Positions 14,294 to 18,972 of a stretch of 18,972 bases of DNA are shown one piece after another. The stretch's first letter is position 1. Every line of letters starts with the position of its first letter. Source of the stretch: CAZHGD01 sp964531735 (GTDB taxonomy: Bacteria; Armatimonadota; UBA10988); NCBI GenBank assembly GCA_964531735.1, contig CAZHGD010000143.1, forward strand, positions 1 through 18,972, written 5' to 3'. The translations under genes were made by a program, and so were the position numbers. The notes beneath the pieces are model-generated. The model was given only the letters and a program-made list of their open reading frames with translations. It was not told the DNA's origin and did no database searches.

Positions 14294-14325
14294 CCGCGTC
14301 GCCGGCCAGGCGGCCGGCGCCGCGG
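14294..14325 (+). terminator. Strong hairpin between the first receptor gene and cheW
   Basis: CGCCGGCC (14300-14307) pairs with GGCCGGCG (14312-14319) around AGGC. After one T-C mismatch, CCGCG (14294-14298) pairs with CGCGG (14321-14325). It starts 16 bases after the stop at 14278. There is no U-tract. It could terminate or merely reduce transcription into cheW, or stabilise the upstream mRNA. Confidence 0.45.
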
Positions 14326-14364
14326 CCCCGGTGGGACAACGTGCAGTTCGAGGAGCAGAGAGAG

Positions 14365-14874
14365 ATGGGCGAGACAGTCACCCGCAGTGCCGAGCAGGGC
14401 GTGTTCGAGCATCTGGCCGGCAAGTACCTGACCTTCCGCCTGGCCGACGAGGTGTACGGTCTGGGCATCCTGACGGTGCGCGAAATCATCGGCCTGATGG
14501 ACATCACGGCGATGCCGCGGACGCCGGACTACGTGCGCGGCGTGATCAACCTGCGCGGCAAGATCATCCCGGTCATCGACCTGCGGCGCAAGTTCGAGAT
14601 GCAGTCGGTCGAGGACACGCCCGAGACGTGCATCATCGTGGTCGAGGTGAGCCACGGTGACGACGCCTTGCCGGTCGGCATCGTGGTCGACCAGGTCAAC
14701 GAGGTCCGCGACGTGACGGCCGACCAGATCGACGCGCGGCCCCAGTTCGGTGGTGGGGCCGAGACCGACTTCATCCTGGCCATGGGCAAGGTGGGGCAGA
14801 CGGTGATCATGCTGCTGGACATCGACCGGGTGCTGAGTGCGCAGGACGTGGCCGGGCTCGAACTGGCGGCGTAG
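14365..14874 (+). CDS. cheW: Chemotaxis coupling protein CheW
   Basis: CheW links receptors to the CheA kinase. This 169-residue protein has the two SH3-like lobes: YLTFRLADEVYGLGILTVREII near residues 20-41, then PDYVRGVINLRGKIIPVIDLRRKF, VGIVVDQVNEV, and the closing FILAMGKVGQTVIMLLDIDRVL. The conserved VRGVINLRGKIIPVIDLR patch contacts receptor and CheA. An in-frame GTG at 14341 is possible, but the ATG at 14365 has AGGAG nine bases upstream. No cheA, cheY, cheR or cheB is in the window, so this is an auxiliary receptor/CheW module. Confidence 0.96.
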   Translation: MGETVTRSAEQGVFEHLAGKYLTFRLADEVYGLGILTVREIIGLMDITAMPRTPDYVRGVINLRGKIIPVIDLRRKFEMQSVEDTPETCIIVVEVSHGDDALPVGIVVDQVNEVRDVTADQIDARPQFGGGAETDFILAMGKVGQTVIMLLDIDRVLSAQDVAGLELAA

Positions 14875-14891
14875 GCTCGACACCGGACCGG

Positions 14892-14924
14892 ACCGGAGGC
14901 CGACCATCTCACCCGGCCTCCGGT
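14892..14924 (+). terminator. Hairpin downstream of cheW
   Basis: ACCGGAGGCCG (14892-14902) pairs perfectly with CGGCCTCCGGT (14914-14924) around an 11-base loop, starting 18 bases after the cheW stop. No T-run follows. The remaining 150 bases before the next gene show no clear promoter. Confidence 0.65.
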
Positions 14925-15076
14925 TCGCCGCGGTGTTGCGCAGGCGTGACCCGTTCGAAACAGGTCGGCAAGAGCAGGTGGGGAACTGCTGTCGGCCCTG
15001 GTGCATCGTAAGGCCAGCCCGGCCGGTGAGGCGATCAGAACCGTCCCACCGGCCACTTGCTTCAAGGAGAGTGGCT

Positions 15077-16423
15077 ATGCAACGGAAGTGGAGCTGGCGG
15101 TGGGCGTGGGGGCTGGCGGCCTTGCTGTTGGTACTGCCGCTGGGCGCCAAGATCGCCGATGAGTACCGGCTGTACGAGGACAACGCGAACCGTCGGCTGG
15201 AAGAGGCGGCGCAACCGCTGGAGGCCTTCGCAGGCAATCCCGATGGTGGCTTCCGCGGCTCCGAGGCGAGCCGTGGCGCCGGCGTGGTGCAGAGCATCTA
15301 CCTGCAGTTGCGCGACAAGGTCAGCGACGACAACGCCCGCGAGCCCAAGGACGCGAAGAAGGGCAAGCGGAAGTACACCGAGAGCGAGTACCGCGACTAC
15401 CTGGCCGACATCACCACTCGCTTGGACCAGGTCAACCGCCTGAAGAACCTGGTCGAGCGCCACGTGCCGGCGGTGGCCAAGGCGTACCAAGACGTCCGCA
15501 GCGATTACGAGGCCGACTACAACCGCATGGTCCAGGCTCGGCAGACCTTGCTGACCAACCTGACCACCGCCCTGGCCGAACTGGCGAAAAACCCGGCGGA
15601 CGCCGAGGAGCGCATCCAGAAGCAGCTTGCCGCCCTCGATCGTTTCCACACGGCCGAAGCGCAGTTCAAGGAGTTCGAGCACTGCCGGGGCACCAGGGAG
15701 CTGGCGGCGGCCGCCGCCGCGCTCGATGCCGCACCGGCCGTGACGCTGACCCGTGACCCGTGGAACAAGGTGACGCGCGCCCTGCAGAAGGTGGCCAACC
15801 GCGCGATCGGCACCGACGGGCCCATTGGTCGCGCGCGGACTTACGTGGCTGAGAAGGGCAAGCAGTTCGCGGCGGCTGGTGAGGCCACCAAGTTGGCCCA
15901 ACAGGAGACCGCGCTGCGTGCCAAGGCACTCGCGTGCGCCTCGCTCTACCCCGGCATCAAGGACGAGAAGAACAAGGACTACCTGCTGAACGCGGACATC
16001 CGTGGCCAGCGCGTCCGCATCAGTGACGGCAAGCCCGGCTCGATGTACCGCATCCTGATCACCAAGCGGCAGCGCAACAACACCGCGATGCGCGACTGGC
16101 TGGTGGCCAAGGCCAAGCAGTACTCGGGCGGCCAGGTGGCCTTCGAGAAGGCGTTCGGTGCTGGCCAGTACCAACGGGCGCTTGATCGGCATGTCCCGGA
16201 GAACTGGCAGATCCACCACCACAAGCCGCTCTACGTCGGTGCGGAGAACGGTGGCATCGATGACGGCGCCAACTACGAGCTGATCGAGAAAGCCGTCCAC
16301 AAGCTGCAGCACATGGTCAACGGAGCGACGTACAAGCTCTGGGGTCCGCCCGGCGGTCTGTACCGTGCCAGGGACGCCCAAGGCGTCGACCTCACCGACA
16401 CGGACGATGCCGTCGAGGAGTGA
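15077..16423 (+). CDS. Membrane-anchored helical protein with C-terminal HNH-type (His-Me finger) domain
   Basis: The whole protein (448 residues) is not a family I recognise. It starts with a signal peptide or anchor (WGLAALLLVLPLGAKIA, 11-27). A long charged helical region follows (about 30-285), rich in heptad-like Leu/Ala with a Lys-rich patch (91-100). The C-terminus has WQIHHHKPLYVGAENGG (377-393), N399, and VHKLQH (407-412). This H-H-x-PL...GG...N...H...H order is that of HNH/WHH-type nuclease domains in polymorphic toxins, with H380-H382, N399, H408 and H412 as candidate catalytic or metal ligands. AAGGAGAG precedes the ATG. No immunity-like gene is visible downstream. It could equally be a structural HNH relative. 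Confidence 0.75.
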   Translation: MQRKWSWRWAWGLAALLLVLPLGAKIADEYRLYEDNANRRLEEAAQPLEAFAGNPDGGFRGSEASRGAGVVQSIYLQLRDKVSDDNAREPKDAKKGKRKYTESEYRDYLADITTRLDQVNRLKNLVERHVPAVAKAYQDVRSDYEADYNRMVQARQTLLTNLTTALAELAKNPADAEERIQKQLAALDRFHTAEAQFKEFEHCRGTRELAAAAAALDAAPAVTLTRDPWNKVTRALQKVANRAIGTDGPIGRARTYVAEKGKQFAAAGEATKLAQQETALRAKALACASLYPGIKDEKNKDYLLNADIRGQRVRISDGKPGSMYRILITKRQRNNTAMRDWLVAKAKQYSGGQVAFEKAFGAGQYQRALDRHVPENWQIHHHKPLYVGAENGGIDDGANYELIEKAVHKLQHMVNGATYKLWGPPGGLYRARDAQGVDLTDTDDAVEE

Positions 16424-16446
16424 TGCCAGCTTGGTTCGACAGGTCA

Positions 16447-16474
16447 CGCCGGCGGCGCCACCGCGCCGTCGGCG
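16447..16474 (+). terminator. Hairpin downstream of the HNH-type protein gene
   Basis: CGCCGGCGGCGC (16447-16458) pairs over 12 positions (one G-T) with GCGCCGTCGGCG (16463-16474) around the loop CACC, starting 24 bases after the stop. GCCAGC upstream (16425-16430) can also pair with GCTGGC just beyond it. No U-tract follows. Confidence 0.65.
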
Positions 16475-16847
16475 CTGGCTTGCCTGACGGACTCGTCGCC
16501 CCGGCTACCCAGCGCCCGCTGCCTGGCGGCCCCGCGACGGCCAGACACGACCGGCCGGCACGTTTTGTAAGCCCGAGCACCCGCCTCGCTCAACAGCCCC
16601 CGCTGCACGACACTCGCCGGCGCCGCTCTCGGCTCGTGAAACGGATATGTCTGTCAAGTAGTCATTATTCGCCATGCTCAGGTAACGCCGGCTGCGGCGG
16701 GTGCGTAACGGGTACGTTCGGGTGACTTGGGCGCGGCTTCAGGGCCGGCGGGCCAGCGTCGATTGGATGCACCGGAAGCGCCGGGACCGGTGGCCCGCGG
16801 GTCAGCGATCCGGGCATCCAGTGGTGGGTTGGATCGGAGGGATCGGA
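16475..16847. other. Non-coding gap upstream of the second chemoreceptor gene
   Basis: No supported gene is seen in these 373 bases; the open frames are Arg/Pro-rich shadows. The most AT-rich stretch, around 16641-16672, is the likeliest promoter zone, but no clear -35/-10 pair could be fixed. This is also where an immunity gene for the upstream HNH protein would be expected, and none is apparent on either strand. Confidence 0.5.
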
Positions 16848-18815
16848 ATGCTTCGGACGGCGACTCTGGGTCAGCGGATTGCGGCTGGGTTCGGGTTGAT
16901 GCTGGCGATCATGGCCGCGCTTGGTGGCATGGCGATGCTCAACATGAGGCGCGTGCAGGGCCAGGCCCACACCTTGGCCAGTGAGCACGTCAAGGCCTGG
17001 AGTGTGGCCAACGACGTGGAGCGCGCCTCGCTGCGCACGGTCTACGCCATGCGCGGCTACAGCTACACGCATTCGGCGGCGTTCTGGGACGAGACGCAGA
17101 AATGGCTGGCGCAGGTCGAGGCCAGTCTGGCTGACGCCAACAAGCTGGGCCAGTCGGGACCGAACCTGGCCAAGCTCAAGGAGAACGCGGCCCTGGCCAC
17201 CGCCAAACTCCAGCGCTATGGCGAGCTGGTGGCGCAGACCCGGAAGCTGGCGGAGCAAGTCGCCGAGGCCGAGAAGCGCATGGACGCCGATGGCAAGGCC
17301 TGGGACAAAGCGGTCACCACCTACCGCCGGAACCAGGCCGCCAAGCAGCGCACCGAGCTGGCGGCCGGTCAGGCCGGCGAGGCCGGCCTGGAGCGGGCCT
17401 GGAAGCTCGCCACCATCAACGAGGTGGCAGACCTGGGTGGCGCGGTGCAGAACGCGTACTGGACCGGCACGGCGAAGCGTGACCTGTCTCTGGTAGAGAA
17501 GGCCATGCCGAACTTCGAGGCCATGGCGGCCCGGATCACCGAGTTGCGTGGGCGCACCGCGCAGAAGGCCAACCTGGCCGAACTGGACGAGTGCCAGCAG
17601 GCCATCGACGGCTACCAGAAGGCCCTGGCCACCGTACTCACGGCGGCCAAGGCGATTGATGGCCTGAACAGCGAGCGGCGCCAGGTTGCCGACGAGGTCG
17701 TCGCCGCCGCCGAGGAGACGGCCAAGGTCAGCCAGGCTGACGCCGACCGCATCGCGGTTGGGGCCAGCACGTCGCTGAGCCGCGCCACCGGCCTGACTGC
17801 CATCGGGCTGGCCGTGGCCCTACTGGTCGGCGCCGCCTTGGCGGTCAGCCTGACGCGTGGCATCACTGGCCCGCTGTTCCGCGTCATCGACGGGCTTGGC
17901 CGGGGCAGCGAGCAGGTCTCGTCGGCCAGTGGCCAAGTCAGTGCGTCGAGTCAGCAACTGGCCGAAGGCGCCAGCCACCAGGCGAGCAGCCTCGAAGAGA
18001 CCTCCGCGGCGCTGGAGGAAATGGCGTCGATGACGCAGCAGAACGCCGACCACGCCAAACAGGCGAACGCCATGGCGTCGGAGGCCCACGACGCGGCCGA
18101 GCAAGGCAACCTGGCGATGGGTCAGATGAGCGAGGCCATCGGCCGCATCAAGAACAGCTCCGACGAGACCGCGAAGATCCTCAAGACGATCGACGAGATC
18201 GCCTTCCAGACCAACCTGCTCGCGCTGAATGCGGCGGTGGAGGCCGCTCGCGCCGGCGAGGCCGGCAAGGGCTTCGCCGTCGTGGCCGAGGAAGTGCGCA
18301 ACCTCGCGCAGCGCAGCGCCGAAGCGGCGAAGTCGACGGCGACGCTGATCGAGCAGTCGCAACAGGAAGCCAACCAGGGCGTCACCGCATCGGTGCAGGT
18401 CGGCGAGATCCTGGGCCGTATCGTCACGGCGGTGAAGAACGTGGCCGGTCTTCTGGCCGAGGTGGCCGCCGGCAGCGGTGAGCAGGCACAAGGGATCCAG
18501 CAGATCAACCAGGCCGTCAACGAGATGGACCGCGTCACCCAGTCGAACGCCGCCAGCGCCGAGGAGGCCGCCGCGGCCAGCGAGGAGCTGTCGGCGCAGG
18601 CCCGCGAGATGGGCGACATGGTGCAGGTGCTGATCGACCTGGTCGGCTCGGCGGCCGGCTCGCGGCAGGTGGCGGCCACACCGCCGCCAGCGGCCCGGGC
18701 GCACCGGCCCGCTCCGGTCCGCCAGCCGGTGCGGGCGGCGACCAACGGGCACGCGACGGCAGCACGCGAGGCAGAGGTGGTGATACCGCTGGCCGGCGGT
18801 CTCGACGACTTCTGA
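16848..18815 (+). CDS. Methyl-accepting chemotaxis protein, copy 2
   Basis: This 655-residue receptor has the same layout as the copy at 12305: TM1 at about 12-32, periplasmic helical sensor (33-314), TM2 at about 315-334, a single HAMP-like helix (RGITGPLFRVIDGLGRG), the coiled coil, and the tip EIAFQTNLLALNAAVEAARA (450-469). The two align without gaps to about residue 600. SEHVKAWSVANDVER (45-59) and NLAKLKENAA in the sensor are invariant, while the rest of the sensor has diverged, suggesting different ligands. The linker is Pro/Ala-rich and ends VVIPLAGGLDDF. The frame is open upstream to 16701, but ATG 16848 has GGAGG seven bases before it and gives the conserved start. Confidence 0.95.
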   Translation: MLRTATLGQRIAAGFGLMLAIMAALGGMAMLNMRRVQGQAHTLASEHVKAWSVANDVERASLRTVYAMRGYSYTHSAAFWDETQKWLAQVEASLADANKLGQSGPNLAKLKENAALATAKLQRYGELVAQTRKLAEQVAEAEKRMDADGKAWDKAVTTYRRNQAAKQRTELAAGQAGEAGLERAWKLATINEVADLGGAVQNAYWTGTAKRDLSLVEKAMPNFEAMAARITELRGRTAQKANLAELDECQQAIDGYQKALATVLTAAKAIDGLNSERRQVADEVVAAAEETAKVSQADADRIAVGASTSLSRATGLTAIGLAVALLVGAALAVSLTRGITGPLFRVIDGLGRGSEQVSSASGQVSASSQQLAEGASHQASSLEETSAALEEMASMTQQNADHAKQANAMASEAHDAAEQGNLAMGQMSEAIGRIKNSSDETAKILKTIDEIAFQTNLLALNAAVEAARAGEAGKGFAVVAEEVRNLAQRSAEAAKSTATLIEQSQQEANQGVTASVQVGEILGRIVTAVKNVAGLLAEVAAGSGEQAQGIQQINQAVNEMDRVTQSNAASAEEAAAASEELSAQAREMGDMVQVLIDLVGSAAGSRQVAATPPPAARAHRPAPVRQPVRAATNGHATAAREAEVVIPLAGGLDDF

Positions 18816-18862
18816 ACCCACGACCGAGCGGGCCGCGGCCCGTTCCGTCGGCGTGTGCCCAA

Positions 18863-18899
18863 CCGAGCCGGAGTCCACTCTCCCCGGGCTCCGGCTCGG
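18863..18899 (+). terminator. Hairpin downstream of the second chemoreceptor gene
   Basis: CCGAGCCGGAG (18863-18873) pairs perfectly with CTCCGGCTCGG (18889-18899) around a 15-base loop, 48 bases after the stop. The following bases (CTGTTGGGG) are not a T-run. It resembles the hairpin after cheW in arm composition (CCGGAG/CTCCGG). Confidence 0.65.
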
Positions 18900-18972
18900 C
18901 TGTTGGGGAGCCGCTCTGGGTGTGCTTCCAGATTGTTGGGCCATGCTGGGCACGCCACCTCGGCCCCCGACT

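Noticed and set aside
16420..16725. A 101-codon plus-strand frame after the HNH-type gene, as a possible immunity protein
   Set aside because: No ribosome-binding site, Arg/Pro-rich low-complexity product, and the terminator-like hairpin at 16447-16474 lies within it.
1..18972. CRISPR arrays, insertion sequences or phage genes
   Set aside because: No repeat-spacer pattern, transposase, integrase or long terminal inverted repeats were seen; the only large repeat is the pair of receptor genes.

Overview
The window is high-G+C bacterial DNA (roughly two thirds G+C by eye). It joins a conserved translation/transcription block to a purine, sugar-acid and DNA-repair gene run, and then to a chemotaxis cluster. 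The C+ form of L33, a single-TM SecE, a short NusG, a class A RNase P RNA and a Gram-positive-style LexA box argue for a deep-branching bacterium such as Armatimonadota or Chloroflexota. That placement is inference; the sequence alone does not fix the phylum.

Region 1 (1-3534, all +): the 3' end of tuf, then rpmG, tRNA-Trp(CCA), secE, nusG, rplK, rplA, an L10-type leader with an intrinsic attenuator, rplJ and rplL. rplL is followed by a perfect 14-bp hairpin and a gene on the opposite strand, so the usual continuation into rpoBC is absent.

Region 2 (3549-5903): a class I SAM methyltransferase (-), a cold-shock protein (+), a 74-residue orphan protein (-) with a clear sigma-70-type promoter, and a small membrane-anchored LysM protein (-). 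Upstream of the LysM gene are a perfect 14/14 match to the Bacillus-type LexA box and a second, weaker site. This suggests an SOS-controlled, YneA-like cell-division inhibitor.

Region 3 (5969-12014, all +): a tightly spaced run of purQ, a double-length PurS-like gene (two tandem PurS folds), a YjhG/YagF-type xylonate dehydratase, a HAD-IIB phosphatase, a CPD photolyase and rnpB. The -10 box of rnpB appears to lie across the photolyase stop codon. Spacing suggests co-transcription of the protein genes although their pathways differ.

Region 4 (12305-18899, all +): two collinear paralogous chemoreceptors flank a cheW and a 448-residue membrane-anchored, helical protein whose C-terminus looks like an HNH (His-Me finger) nuclease or toxin domain. 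The receptors have long periplasmic helical sensor domains, lack a full HAMP domain and share a C-terminal VIP...DF tail. Most genes in regions 1 and 4 end with strong G+C-rich hairpins that have no U-tract.

The strongest leads for something undescribed are the HNH-type protein inside the chemotaxis cluster, the LexA-box/LysM pair, the fused PurS tandem, and the rplJL attenuator whose loop is complementary to the conserved 5' part of the L10 leader.
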